DNA from: RGIG2041 sp045652745
GTDB lineage: Bacteria; Bacillota; Clostridia; UBA1381; UMGS1253
Direction of reading: 5' to 3'
DNA: 64,000 nt
Assembly: GCA_045652745.1 (NCBI GenBank)
Contig: JAZRUW010000030.1
Coordinates: 1-64,000, forward strand
Shown: in pieces, positions 7,179 through 15,782 of the stretch
Position numbering within the stretch: the stretch's first letter is position 1
Layout: every line of letters starts with the position of its first letter
The notes under the pieces: generated by a model
What the model was told of the DNA's origin: nothing
The model's database searches: none
Seen by the model: the letters and a program-made list of their open reading frames with translations, nothing else
Program-made: the position numbers and the translations under genes

Positions 7179-8345
7179 ATGAGTCAGCTATTATTCAAAC
7201 TCTTTATAAAGAACAGCGAAAACACAGCCGACGAGGGCGTACGCCGACAATACGGTATACTCAGCGGCGCGGTCGGCATCGCGCTCAACCTGCTTTTGTT
7301 TGCAGGCAAAATGGTCGCGGGTTTTCTTTCCGCCTCCATTGCAATGATTGCAGACGCCTTTAATAACCTTTCCGATGCCGGCGCATCCATTATTTCGCTC
7401 ATCGGATTTAAAATGTCGGGCAAACCGGCGGATAAGGACCACCCGTTTGGGCACGGGCGTATTGAATACATAAGCGCACTTTTTGTGTCTATTATCATTC
7501 TTTTGATGGGCATGGAACTGCTCAAATCCTCCTTTGAGAAAATCACTTCCGGCACACGCGCACAGTTTAACACGTTATCCGTTATTTTATTGTGTGTTGC
7601 CGTTTTAACAAAACTCTGGATGTTCTTTTTTAACCGCGCAATCGGCAAAAAGATTAACTCGACTGCTTGCATAGCAACCGCAAAAGATTCTTTGTCTGAT
7701 GCCGCGGCAACTTTAGTGATTTTACTGGGTGCATTCATCACTAAAATATCCGATTTGCCCGTGGACGGCTATCTGGGCGCTCTTGTGTCTTTGGTCATTT
7801 TGTACGCAGGATTTTCGACCATCAAGGATGCGCTTTCTCCCCTGCTCGGCACGCCGCCCGATAAAGAATTTGTAGAGAAAATTGAAAAAATCGTTATGTC
7901 ACACGACGGTATTTTGGGCATTCATGATTTGATCATCCACAATTATGGGCCGACGCGCTTTATGGTTTCTTTACACGCGGAAGTCCCCTCTTCCGGCGAT
8001 GTGCTTGCCCTGCACGACACAATTGATTTAATCGAAAAAACACTCAGCGAAAACTTAGGTTGTGATGCAGTCATTCACATGGATCCGGTAGAAACCGACA
8101 ACGAACTGATCACCACAACTAAAAAACTTGCCTGTGAAATTCTGCATGCCGTTTCGGAAGAACTGAGTCTGCATGATTTTCGTATGGTGACGGGCCCGAC
8201 GCATACTAATTTGATTTTCGATGTGGTTGTGCCTTATAATTTTCATTTTAAAAATGAGGAAATCACCAAACAAATTCAAAAAAAGCTCCACGAATACAAT
8301 GATACATACTATGTAGTCATTAATTTTGACAACAACTATATTTAA
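7179..8345 (+). CDS. Cation diffusion facilitator (CDF) family transporter
   Basis: A 388-residue inner-membrane protein that should export divalent metal ions by proton antiport. It has six hydrophobic segments in the first 210 residues and the CDF metal-site signatures MIADAFNNLSDAG (TM2) and SDAAATL (TM5), plus HPFGHGRIEY after TM2. A cytoplasmic ferredoxin-like domain follows (about 215-290), then an additional C-terminal region. Metal specificity cannot be read. The start is ATG 7179 after AAAGGGG; the open frame from 7077 runs back over the terminator and promoter. Confidence 0.92.
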   Translation: MSQLLFKLFIKNSENTADEGVRRQYGILSGAVGIALNLLLFAGKMVAGFLSASIAMIADAFNNLSDAGASIISLIGFKMSGKPADKDHPFGHGRIEYISALFVSIIILLMGMELLKSSFEKITSGTRAQFNTLSVILLCVAVLTKLWMFFFNRAIGKKINSTACIATAKDSLSDAAATLVILLGAFITKISDLPVDGYLGALVSLVILYAGFSTIKDALSPLLGTPPDKEFVEKIEKIVMSHDGILGIHDLIIHNYGPTRFMVSLHAEVPSSGDVLALHDTIDLIEKTLSENLGCDAVIHMDPVETDNELITTTKKLACEILHAVSEELSLHDFRMVTGPTHTNLIFDVVVPYNFHFKNEEITKQIQKKLHEYNDTYYVVINFDNNYI

Positions 8346-8361
8346 TCCGAGGAAAAAAACT

Positions 8362-9897
8362 ATGCACATCTATCCAAAAAAACATATCTGCCTTTTTCTG
8401 GCGCTCCTCTTTTGCATGAGCGCTTTTTCGGCAACCGCCTCATCCCCTTCACAGCGCTTTAGCTTTATCCCGATTGACTATGAAGGTGAGATTTTAGATG
8501 CACTCCCCTGCAGCGAGGGGCTGTTTGCTGCAAAAAACGAGTCGTTTAAATCCGGTTTTATCGGCAAAGACGGCAGTATGAAAATTGACTTTTCCTATAC
8601 TGATGCACTCTCTTTTGAAAACGGTCTTGCCCCCGTCACGCTTGCCGGCGGCACGTACGGCTATATCAGCAAAGATAATCTTTTCGAAATCGCCCCCGCC
8701 TTTGACAATGCCGGACAGTTTCATGACGGTCTTGCTTTGGTAGAAAAAAACACAAAAAGTTTTTACATAGACCAAACCGGCCGCGCCCTCGCTTTTGCAG
8801 ACAAACTGGAACACCAACCGGTCGGCGCGTACGCATGCGGCGTGTGTTGGAGCGCTGCAAGCGACGGCGGTTACCGCCTGCTCGGTACAGACGGCAATTT
8901 TGTAAATGACACGACCTATGTATGGGTTTCTTCTTTTTACGAAGATGTATGTTGGGTCAGCACCAATTGCGGCGATGACTTTTTGGATTTCGAGATGCAG
9001 CTTATAGACACCAAAGGCAGCACCTTAATTGCGCAAGGACGCTATACAAGTGCAGGGGCTTTTTCCGACGGTGTTTGTTGGGCAAAACGCACCACAGATG
9101 ATACATTGGTTTTGATAGACAAAAGCGGAAACGAACTACTGATTGCCCCTGACACAGAAGGTGTCCCGACCCCGTATGCCAACGGCATCAGTGTCGGCTT
9201 GGAAAACGGTCTGTTTACCATACGCAATTTAGAAGGCACCGTCATCTTTTCTTCGCTCAACTACCGCGCTGTCAGTTACGGCGGTTTTTCGGAAGGCTGT
9301 ATGCTCGTACAGGATATGCGAAACGGAAAATACTACATAATGCAAGACGGCAATTACACCGCATCCGAACAAACAAAACCAACACACAGCTTTGCTTATG
9401 CAACCGTAGCGGATAAAAACAACAATTCGTTTGAAATCGCACTGCTCATCGACGCGCCGAGCGCACTTGTAAACGGTCAAAAAACGTATATTGACAAAGA
9501 CAACCCAGTTGTAAAAACATTTACCGCAAACGACCGCACGCTTGTACCGATGCGCTTTTTATCCGAAAATCTGCCCGGTTGGTCTATTGCCTGGGACAGT
9601 TTAAGCGCAAGCGCCATTTTGAAAAGCGACTGCCTTTACGCAGCCTTTCGTGAAAACATCGGTGATTTAAGTTATTTGAAATTTAACGCAGAAACAAAGC
9701 AGTATGAAACCTGTGCTAAAACACTTGACCAACCGCCGGTACTTGCAAACGGACGTATGTTTTTACCGGTCCGCGCCCTAAGCGAAATCATGGACGTAAA
9801 TGTATTTTACGATGCGCGCGGCCTGGTTGTATTCTCCAACACACGTGACACTTTAACCGAAGCAGATGCAAGTTTGCTTCTAAAACAACTTTACTGA
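8362..9897 (+). CDS. Secreted protein with WG repeats and a copper-amine-oxidase N-terminal-like domain
   Basis: A 511-residue protein. A signal peptide (about 1-26, ending near SATASS) is followed by degenerate WG repeats, recognisable as GFIGKDG, YGYISKDN and FYIDQTG spaced at roughly 45 residues. The C-terminal part (about 375-505) is a copper-amine-oxidase N-terminal domain (stalk) fold, with NDRTLVPMRFLSE and GRMFLPVRALSEIM. Such proteins are common in Clostridia and are thought to sit at the cell surface; function is unknown. The start is ATG 8362 after CCGAGGA. The stop is four bases before cca, so the two are probably co-transcribed. Confidence 0.82.
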   Translation: MHIYPKKHICLFLALLFCMSAFSATASSPSQRFSFIPIDYEGEILDALPCSEGLFAAKNESFKSGFIGKDGSMKIDFSYTDALSFENGLAPVTLAGGTYGYISKDNLFEIAPAFDNAGQFHDGLALVEKNTKSFYIDQTGRALAFADKLEHQPVGAYACGVCWSAASDGGYRLLGTDGNFVNDTTYVWVSSFYEDVCWVSTNCGDDFLDFEMQLIDTKGSTLIAQGRYTSAGAFSDGVCWAKRTTDDTLVLIDKSGNELLIAPDTEGVPTPYANGISVGLENGLFTIRNLEGTVIFSSLNYRAVSYGGFSEGCMLVQDMRNGKYYIMQDGNYTASEQTKPTHSFAYATVADKNNNSFEIALLIDAPSALVNGQKTYIDKDNPVVKTFTANDRTLVPMRFLSENLPGWSIAWDSLSASAILKSDCLYAAFRENIGDLSYLKFNAETKQYETCAKTLDQPPVLANGRMFLPVRALSEIMDVNVFYDARGLVVFSNTRDTLTEADASLLLKQLY

Positions 9898-9901
9898 GCC
9901 T

Positions 9902-11083
9902 ATGATACAGATACCAAACTATGTCAAATTCATATTAGATATACTCGAAAAAAACGGTTATGAGGCCTACATTGTCGGCGGCAGCGTGCGCGATGCGCTT
10001 CGCGGCCATGCGCCCGACGACTTTGATGTAACCACAAATGCCGCACCGGAAACCGTACAGCACCTTTTTGAGGGTGTATGCAAAGTGATTTTAACCGGTT
10101 TAAAGCACGGGACGGTAACGGTGCTTTCCGACGGCAAGCCCGTAGAGGTAACCACTTACCGTACAGACGGCGATTACAAAGACAACCGTCATCCCGAAAA
10201 TGTCACGTTCGTAAAAAACATTGATGCCGATTTGGCCAGACGTGATTTTACCGTAAATGCCATGGCCTATTCGCCCACACGCGGTCTCGTAGATTTGTAC
10301 GGCGGCAAAGCGGATTTAAAAAATCATATTTTGCGCTGTGTCGGCAATGCGGACATGCGCTTTCACGAAGATGCCCTGCGCATCCTGCGTGCCCTGCGTT
10401 TCGCCGCGGTGCTCGGCTTCGAAATCGAGCAAAACACCGCAGAAGCAATTATAGAAAACCGCGCACTTTTGTTAAACGTATCTGCCGAGCGTATCCGGAC
10501 GGAACTTTTTAAACTGCTGTGCGGCAAGGATGCCGCACGCATTTTGCATAACTTTTCAGAGGTATTTTTCACCATCGTGCCCGCGTGGAACACCGATGCT
10601 TTTACATCGCAATTGCAAAAACTGACCTCTTGGCCGGAAGATGCCGCTCAGCGTTTCGGCGCACTTTTGATGCCAAACGCAAGCCATTTCGAACAATGTA
10701 AAACGGCCATTGATGCATTGAAAACAGACAGCAAGACATCAAGCGCATTGGAATTTTCCATGGCGCATGCAAATGAAGTCTTTTCCGCCGGGCAAGCAGA
10801 GCTACAGCGTGCACTCTATCGATACGGCGAAGCGCATCTGCGTTTCTTACTTCACTTACAGCAAAATGCGGATGCCATCCGTACATTAGATATGATTGCA
10901 GAAAACAATCTGCCCTACCGCATTTCGGATTTGAAAATTCGCGGCGAAGATGTTGCCGCCTTGGGTTACACCGGCAAGCAAATCGGCGAAGTCCTGACCG
11001 CGCTTTTGATGCAGGTCATCGACGGGAAGGTTGAAAACGAAAAAGATTCTTTGCTTCTAAAACTCAAAAAGGGATGTGTATAA
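9902..11083 (+). CDS. cca: CCA tRNA nucleotidyltransferase / poly(A) polymerase family
   Basis: A 393-residue class II nucleotidyltransferase that adds or repairs the 3' CCA of tRNA. Seen are GGSVRD (26-31), the catalytic DFD (40-42), TYRTDGDYKD, RRDFTVNAMAY and the tRNA-binding segment RFHEDALRILRALRFA. There is no HD domain, so it is the short Firmicute form. No good ribosome site precedes ATG 9902, but the upstream stop is only four bases away, suggesting coupling. The TAA stop lies inside the terminator stem. Confidence 0.93.
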   Translation: MIQIPNYVKFILDILEKNGYEAYIVGGSVRDALRGHAPDDFDVTTNAAPETVQHLFEGVCKVILTGLKHGTVTVLSDGKPVEVTTYRTDGDYKDNRHPENVTFVKNIDADLARRDFTVNAMAYSPTRGLVDLYGGKADLKNHILRCVGNADMRFHEDALRILRALRFAAVLGFEIEQNTAEAIIENRALLLNVSAERIRTELFKLLCGKDAARILHNFSEVFFTIVPAWNTDAFTSQLQKLTSWPEDAAQRFGALLMPNASHFEQCKTAIDALKTDSKTSSALEFSMAHANEVFSAGQAELQRALYRYGEAHLRFLLHLQQNADAIRTLDMIAENNLPYRISDLKIRGEDVAALGYTGKQIGEVLTALLMQVIDGKVENEKDSLLLKLKKGCV

Positions 11084-11101
11084 AATATACACATCCCTTT
11101 T
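11067..11101. terminator. Bidirectional terminator between cca and glnN
   Basis: Perfect 16-bp inverted repeat: 11067-11082 pairs with 11086-11101, loop AAA, with A-runs and T-runs at both ends. It serves the convergent genes cca (plus) and glnN (minus). The cca stop codon is within the hairpin. Confidence 0.93.
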
Positions 11102-11112
11102 CCTTATCAGAA

Positions 11113-13206
11113 TCAAACCCCGAACATCAAATCGTCATAAGTCGGGTACGGCCAATACTTAGAGCCGGTCATACTCTGAATGGTGTCTGCCGTTTCACGC
11201 AGCGCATCCATGCACGGCAATACCACTTCTTTATAGGCCGGTGCCTGCGCCGCGCCATCCTCGATTTTCGTCACCTCCGAAAGCGCCGCATCCAGCGCCT
11301 CCGTATCGTTGTACAGCTTGGTAATGAGCGCAGACAGTTTCTTTGCCAAAATCAGCTCTGCATCCTGCTCGGTTGCAATACCGATTTTCGCCTTTGCGCT
11401 CTGTGTGTCCGCCAGCTCGTGCATATATAAAACCGCCGCCGGCATGATGTCCTTTCTTGCCATATTCAGCATAGTGAGTGCTTCAATGTGGCGCACCTTG
11501 GAGTAGTTTTCCAGCATACTTTCGCATCTGGACTGCATCTCCGTTTTAGTGAAAATGCCATACTTTTCAAACAGCGCAATATTTTTTTCTGCAACAAATG
11601 CAGGCAATGCCTCCGGCGTAGTCTTCAAATTGAGAAGGCCGCGTCTTTTTGCTTCCTGTGTCCATTCTTCGGAATAGTTGTTGCCGTTAAATACAATGCG
11701 CTTGTGTGCAATATACGTTCTGCGAATCAAATCACGTACTGCCGTTTCATCGCAAACTGCCAGACTTTCCAGTTCGGTTGCCATATCGTCGAGCGCTTCC
11801 GCTACAATCGTATTAAGTACGATATTGGAGTCGGAAATCGAGAAAGACGAACCGACCATACGGAACTCAAATTTGTTGCCCGTAAACGCAAACGGCGAAG
11901 TGCGGTTTCTGTCCGTTGTATCTTTTCTGAAATTCGGCAGCACATCCACGCCGCTTTCAAAACGCGCCGCAGAGTGCTGTTCATATGTAACACCTTTTTC
12001 AATCGCATCGAGCACGCCTTCCAGTTCATCGCCGACATACATCGACACAATCGCCGGCGGTGCTTCATGCCCGCCCAGACGGCAGTCATTGCCCGCGCTC
12101 GCTACCGATGCACGCAACAAATCCTGATACTTGTCCACCGCTTTAATGACCGCGGTCAAGAATACTAAAAACTGCGTATTTTCATACGGACGCTTAGTCG
12201 GGTTGAGCAAATTCTCACCCGTATCGGTGTTGAGCGACCAGTTGTTATGCTTACCGCTGCCGTTCACACCTGCAAACGGCTTTTCGTGCAGAAGGCACAC
12301 AAGCCCATGCTTTAAGGCAACCTTTTTCATAACCTCCATCGTAAGCTGATTGTGGTCGGTTGCAATGTTTGCAGTATTGTAAATCGGCGCCATCTCGTGC
12401 TGTGCCGGCGCAACCTCATTGTGCTTTGTCTTCGAAAGCACGCCGAGCTTCCAGAGCTCTTCATCAAGCTCTTTCATGTAAGCAGACACACGCGGCTTAA
12501 TGTTGCCGTAGTAATGGTCTTCCAGCTCCTGCCCCTTCGGCGCCGGTGCACCAAACAAGGTTCTGCCTGCAAAAATCAGGTCTTTTCTTTTATCGTAATA
12601 GTGTTTATCTACCAAAAAATATTCCTGCTCTGCGCCGACCGTGGTAATTACATGGTGCACTTCGGTTTTACCGAGCAATGCCAGAATACGAAGTGCCTGC
12701 TTATTGATTAACTCCACAGAACGCAAAAGCGGTGTCTTTTTGTCGAGCACCTCGCCGCTATACGAGCAAAACGCCGTCGGGATACACAGCGTGCCGTCTT
12801 TGATGAATGCATAAGACGTCGGATCCCACACCGTATAACCGCGCGCCTCAAAAGTTGCACGGATACCGCGCGACGGAAAACTGGAAGCATCGGATTCACC
12901 CTTGATCAAGGCCTTGCCTTTAAATTCCATAATCACGCCGTCTTCCTCGGCAGGCTCAATAAAACTGTCATGCTTTTCCGCCGTAATACCCGTCATCGGC
13001 TGAAACCAGTGCGTATAGTGCGTTGCACCCTTTTCAATCGCCCAGTCTTTCATGGCATTTGCAACCACATCTGCCACATCTACGGAAAGCGGCGCACCGT
13101 CTTTAATTGTCTTTTGCAATTCAGCATAAGTGTCTGCCGGCAATCTTTCTTTCATCACCTTCGTATTAAACACCATAGTGCCAAAGATTTCGGGAATGGA
13201 ATTCAT
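11113..13206 (-). CDS. glnN: Type III glutamine synthetase (GlnN)
   Basis: A 697-residue ATP-dependent glutamate-ammonia ligase of the long GSIII class. The N-terminal part has THYTHWFQPMTG and the middle has the strongly conserved block GVNGSGKHNNWSLNTDTGEN and GGHEAPPAIVSMYVG. GSIII enzymes are typical of Bacteroidetes, cyanobacteria and many gut Clostridia and do not resemble GlnA in length. It is monocistronic, with a consensus promoter and a strong ribosome site (GGAGG) before ATG 13206. No glnR-type operator was noticed. Confidence 0.96.
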   Translation of the reverse strand: MNSIPEIFGTMVFNTKVMKERLPADTYAELQKTIKDGAPLSVDVADVVANAMKDWAIEKGATHYTHWFQPMTGITAEKHDSFIEPAEEDGVIMEFKGKALIKGESDASSFPSRGIRATFEARGYTVWDPTSYAFIKDGTLCIPTAFCSYSGEVLDKKTPLLRSVELINKQALRILALLGKTEVHHVITTVGAEQEYFLVDKHYYDKRKDLIFAGRTLFGAPAPKGQELEDHYYGNIKPRVSAYMKELDEELWKLGVLSKTKHNEVAPAQHEMAPIYNTANIATDHNQLTMEVMKKVALKHGLVCLLHEKPFAGVNGSGKHNNWSLNTDTGENLLNPTKRPYENTQFLVFLTAVIKAVDKYQDLLRASVASAGNDCRLGGHEAPPAIVSMYVGDELEGVLDAIEKGVTYEQHSAARFESGVDVLPNFRKDTTDRNRTSPFAFTGNKFEFRMVGSSFSISDSNIVLNTIVAEALDDMATELESLAVCDETAVRDLIRRTYIAHKRIVFNGNNYSEEWTQEAKRRGLLNLKTTPEALPAFVAEKNIALFEKYGIFTKTEMQSRCESMLENYSKVRHIEALTMLNMARKDIMPAAVLYMHELADTQSAKAKIGIATEQDAELILAKKLSALITKLYNDTEALDAALSEVTKIEDGAAQAPAYKEVVLPCMDALRETADTIQSMTGSKYWPYPTYDDLMFGV

Positions 13207-13243
13207 AAGCTACCTCCGATTTTTCTACATAAAACACCTAAAT

Positions 13244-13272
13244 ATTATACACCACGCCCATTTTAATGTCAA
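13244..13272 (-). promoter_or_regulatory. Consensus sigma-A promoter of glnN
   Basis: On the minus strand TTGACA (13272-13267), 17-bp spacer, TATAAT (13249-13244): both boxes are exact consensus. Confidence 0.9.
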
Positions 13273-13313
13273 CTTGTTTTCCGGCCGGTAATCAAAAAGA
13301 AATGAATTTATTG

Positions 13314-13342
13314 TTGTATCGCAGACACTTTTGTGTTAAAAT
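13314..13342 (+). promoter_or_regulatory. Sigma-A-type promoter of the phosphodiesterase-coaX pair
   Basis: TTGTAT (13314-13319), 17-bp spacer, TAAAAT (13337-13342), ending 30 bp before the first start codon. Confidence 0.7.
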
Positions 13343-13372
13343 AACCATATCAAAGACAGGAGCGTATACCAA

Positions 13373-13849
13373 ATGCGTATTTTTGCTTTTTCCGACACAC
13401 ACAGACATACTGCACATTGCATTCGTTTTTTAGAAAATATGCGTGGCAATACGGACGCGGTATTGTTTGCAGGCGATGTTTCCGAAGATGTGGAAACTTT
13501 AAAAAAAGCCTTTCCGGAATTGCCCGTTTACGGCGTGCGCGGCAACAACGATTACTTTGCAAATACAGACTTGCCTGCCGACCTTGTTTTAGATTTTGAC
13601 GGCGTGAAATTGTTTTTAACGCATGGGCATCGCTACAAGGTGAAAGAAACCTATGAAGATATTGCCGATGCCGCAAAAGAGCACGGTGCAGCCGTTGCGG
13701 TGTTCGGGCATACGCACCAGTCCTGCGACCGCACGGAAAACGGCGTTCACATCATTAACCCCGGCAGCGGTGCAGGTATATGGCCAACCTGCGCTGTACT
13801 TGAAATCGAAAACGGAATTATAAAAACCGATATACTTGGTTTGAGGTGA
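13373..13849 (+). CDS. YfcE/MJ0936-type metallophosphoesterase
   Basis: A 158-residue calcineurin-like phosphodiesterase. Metal-binding motifs are in order: FSDTHRH (D8, H10), FAGDVSED, VRGNND, LTHGH and FGHTHQ, followed by INPGS. YfcE-type proteins hydrolyse phosphodiesters in vitro; the natural substrate is unknown. The ATG follows AGGAG at about 10 nt. coaX starts five bases after the stop. Confidence 0.9.
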   Translation: MRIFAFSDTHRHTAHCIRFLENMRGNTDAVLFAGDVSEDVETLKKAFPELPVYGVRGNNDYFANTDLPADLVLDFDGVKLFLTHGHRYKVKETYEDIADAAKEHGAAVAVFGHTHQSCDRTENGVHIINPGSGAGIWPTCAVLEIENGIIKTDILGLR

Positions 13850-13853
13850 TAAA

Positions 13854-14615
13854 ATGATTATTGTAATTGACGTTGGTAACACAAATATTGTTGTAGGTGC
13901 ATTTGAAGACAACGAGCTTATCCGCAGTTGGAGAATGTCGACGGATTTTCAGCGCAGTTCGGATGAAACCGGTATTTTCTTTTCACAACTTTTGGCACAC
14001 AGCGGCTTGCAAATCCGCGATATTGAAGCTGTTGTAGTTTCTTCGGTTGTTCCGCAGATTATGTTTTCTTTAGAGCGCGCAATTAAGCGCTATTTAAGAC
14101 ATACGCCGATTATTATCAGTAAAGAGGTAAATACAGGACTTCGAATTTTAACAGATAATCCGAGCGAGGTCGGTGCGGACCGCATCGTCAATGCAGTAGC
14201 TGTACATAACCTCTATCCGGGCGATAGCATTATTATCGACTTCGGTACAGCAACCACTTTCTGTGCGCTCAAGGCAAACGGCGACTACCTCGGCGGTGTC
14301 ATCTGCCCCGGTATCAAAATCGCGTTGGATGCCTTAATTGAAAAAACGGCAAAATTGCCGAAAATCGAACTGGTTCGTCCGGAAAACGTCATCGGTACAA
14401 ACACCATAAACTCGATGCAGTCCGGCGCAATCTACGGCTATGCCGGTCAAATTGAAAGTATTGTCAGTCGTATGCGCAAGCAAATGGGGCCTGCGCAGGT
14501 CATCGCTACCGGCGGTGTCGCATCACTGATTAAAGAAGCAACAGATGTCATCGACATCTTAGACCCGAACTTAACCCTCAAGGGCTTAAAGTTACTTTAT
14601 GATATGAACAAATAA
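13854..14615 (+). CDS. coaX: Type III pantothenate kinase
   Basis: A 253-residue CoaX that phosphorylates pantothenate in the first step of coenzyme A synthesis. Diagnostic motifs are VIDVGNTNIVVG at the N-terminus, GADRIVNAVA in the middle, and IDFGTATTF followed by GGVICPGI. GAGGTGATAAA precedes the ATG. It is co-transcribed with the phosphodiesterase gene and ends at a terminator. Confidence 0.95.
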   Translation: MIIVIDVGNTNIVVGAFEDNELIRSWRMSTDFQRSSDETGIFFSQLLAHSGLQIRDIEAVVVSSVVPQIMFSLERAIKRYLRHTPIIISKEVNTGLRILTDNPSEVGADRIVNAVAVHNLYPGDSIIIDFGTATTFCALKANGDYLGGVICPGIKIALDALIEKTAKLPKIELVRPENVIGTNTINSMQSGAIYGYAGQIESIVSRMRKQMGPAQVIATGGVASLIKEATDVIDILDPNLTLKGLKLLYDMNK

Positions 14616-14638
14616 AAAAGGAGCTATGCTCCTTTTTT
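14614..14638. terminator. Terminator between coaX and the YihY-family gene
   Basis: GGAGC-TAT-GCTCC stem extended by an A-run on the left and a T-run on the right, so it can act on both convergent transcripts. The stop region of the minus-strand gene overlaps it. Confidence 0.8.
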
Positions 14639-15424
14639 TATTTGCAAAAACCGGTTTAAAAGCGCACCGATCAGCACACTGTAGCCAAACAGATACAGCC
14701 ACAGCATCACGACCACAATCGCGCCGATAGAGCCGTAGAGCACCGAAAACCGCACGGACAGGCGCACATAGATGCCGACACCGATGCTGATGATATGAAG
14801 CAGGCCTACGCACAAAAGACCACCCGGCCACGCGCGGGCAAACGGCAGTTTTGGCGACGGCGCAAGACAGTAAAAGGTCGTAAATACGAAAAATATAACC
14901 GCGACGCAAAGCAAATATAACCAAAATCCCGTACCAAGCAACGTCGGGATCGTACCCAACACAGATGCCAAAATCAATAAAATCAACAAAGCAAACCCAA
15001 TACCGGCTGTGAATAACACGGAGCAAATCAATCTTCTCCAGAAGCTCTTCGTATCCGTGCCAACATATATTTTTTGTATCCCCTGCACCAATGCGCCGAT
15101 CGCACGCGATGCCGAGTAAAGCGATAATCCCAGACCAATCACTAAAGAAAACACATTAGACACCGATGTAAGATAAGCATAATACCCCATTACAGTATTT
15201 GCCACTGTCTCAGACAGCACAGTGACGAGCATAGATGCAAACACATCTGCCGGTAAGTTTAGCAAACCTAATAACGCCGCCAAAAACATCAAAAACGGAA
15301 AAACGGACAACGTAAAATAATATGCAATACCTGCCGAAATCTGTGAAAGTTCATACTTTTTTGCAACCGCACCGCACCAAAGACCAAGCTTTACAATCTT
15401 TAACTTTTTTAGTTTTTCAAACAT
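14624..15424 (-). CDS. YihY/virulence factor BrkB family membrane protein
   Basis: A 266-residue protein with about six hydrophobic segments and the family pattern: SAGIAYYFTLSVFPFLMF near the N-terminus, SRAIGALVQGIQKIY, and YGSIGAIVVVMLWLYL near the C-terminus. Function is not established; it was once called RNase BN in error. The start is ATG 15424 (MFEKLKKLK) after GGTGA. The frame continues upstream to 15475, but that part is occupied by the SASP terminator. Confidence 0.88.
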   Translation of the reverse strand: MFEKLKKLKIVKLGLWCGAVAKKYELSQISAGIAYYFTLSVFPFLMFLAALLGLLNLPADVFASMLVTVLSETVANTVMGYYAYLTSVSNVFSLVIGLGLSLYSASRAIGALVQGIQKIYVGTDTKSFWRRLICSVLFTAGIGFALLILLILASVLGTIPTLLGTGFWLYLLCVAVIFFVFTTFYCLAPSPKLPFARAWPGGLLCVGLLHIISIGVGIYVRLSVRFSVLYGSIGAIVVVMLWLYLFGYSVLIGALLNRFLQIKKGA

Positions 15425-15439
15425 AATTTCACCAAACGG

Positions 15440-15479
15440 AAAATTGGGCATCTGTCTAAATTGACACATGCCCAATTTT
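15440..15479 (-). terminator. Terminator of the SASP gene
   Basis: 12-bp inverted repeat AAAATTGGGCAT / ATGCCCAATTTT with an inner TGTC/GACA extension. Read on the minus strand it ends in TTTT, 18 bp past the SASP stop. Confidence 0.8.
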
Positions 15480-15496
15480 GCCCGCTATTGCGTTTC

Positions 15497-15697
15497 TTAC
15501 TTCATGTTCTGCTCATAGGAACTGATCATCTTTTTTACCATCTGACCACCTACGCTACCTGCCTGCTTGCTGGTCAGGTCACCGTTGTAACCCTCCTTGA
15601 GGTTTACACCAACTTCGTTAGCTGCTTCCATCTTAAATCTGTTCAAAGCTTCACGAGCTTCCGGAACAAGGTTCTGCTTGTTTCTAGCCATTTTCAT
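15497..15697 (-). CDS. Alpha/beta-type small acid-soluble spore protein
   Basis: A 66-residue SASP that coats and protects spore DNA. The family signatures NKQNLVPEAREALNRFK and the C-terminal DLTSKQAGSVGGQMVKKM are present; the GPR cleavage region (EAANEVGV) lies between them. Two starts are possible: ATG 15697 (MKMARN) directly after GAGGAGGTGA, or ATG 15691 (MARN). It should be transcribed in the forespore under sigma-G, but no clean sigma-G promoter was found. Confidence 0.95.
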   Translation of the reverse strand: MKMARNKQNLVPEAREALNRFKMEAANEVGVNLKEGYNGDLTSKQAGSVGGQMVKKMISSYEQNMK

Positions 15698-15782
15698 TTC
15701 ACCTCCTCATCTGGTTTACAATCATAATTTGTGCAAATCAGCTGTTTTTATGAGGTGTAAAAAATGGCTATTTAACTAATTT

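Noticed and set aside
15698..15782. A sigma-G promoter for the SASP gene
   Set aside because: TCATA and CACAAATTA are 15 bp apart on the minus strand but both deviate from consensus; too weak to list.
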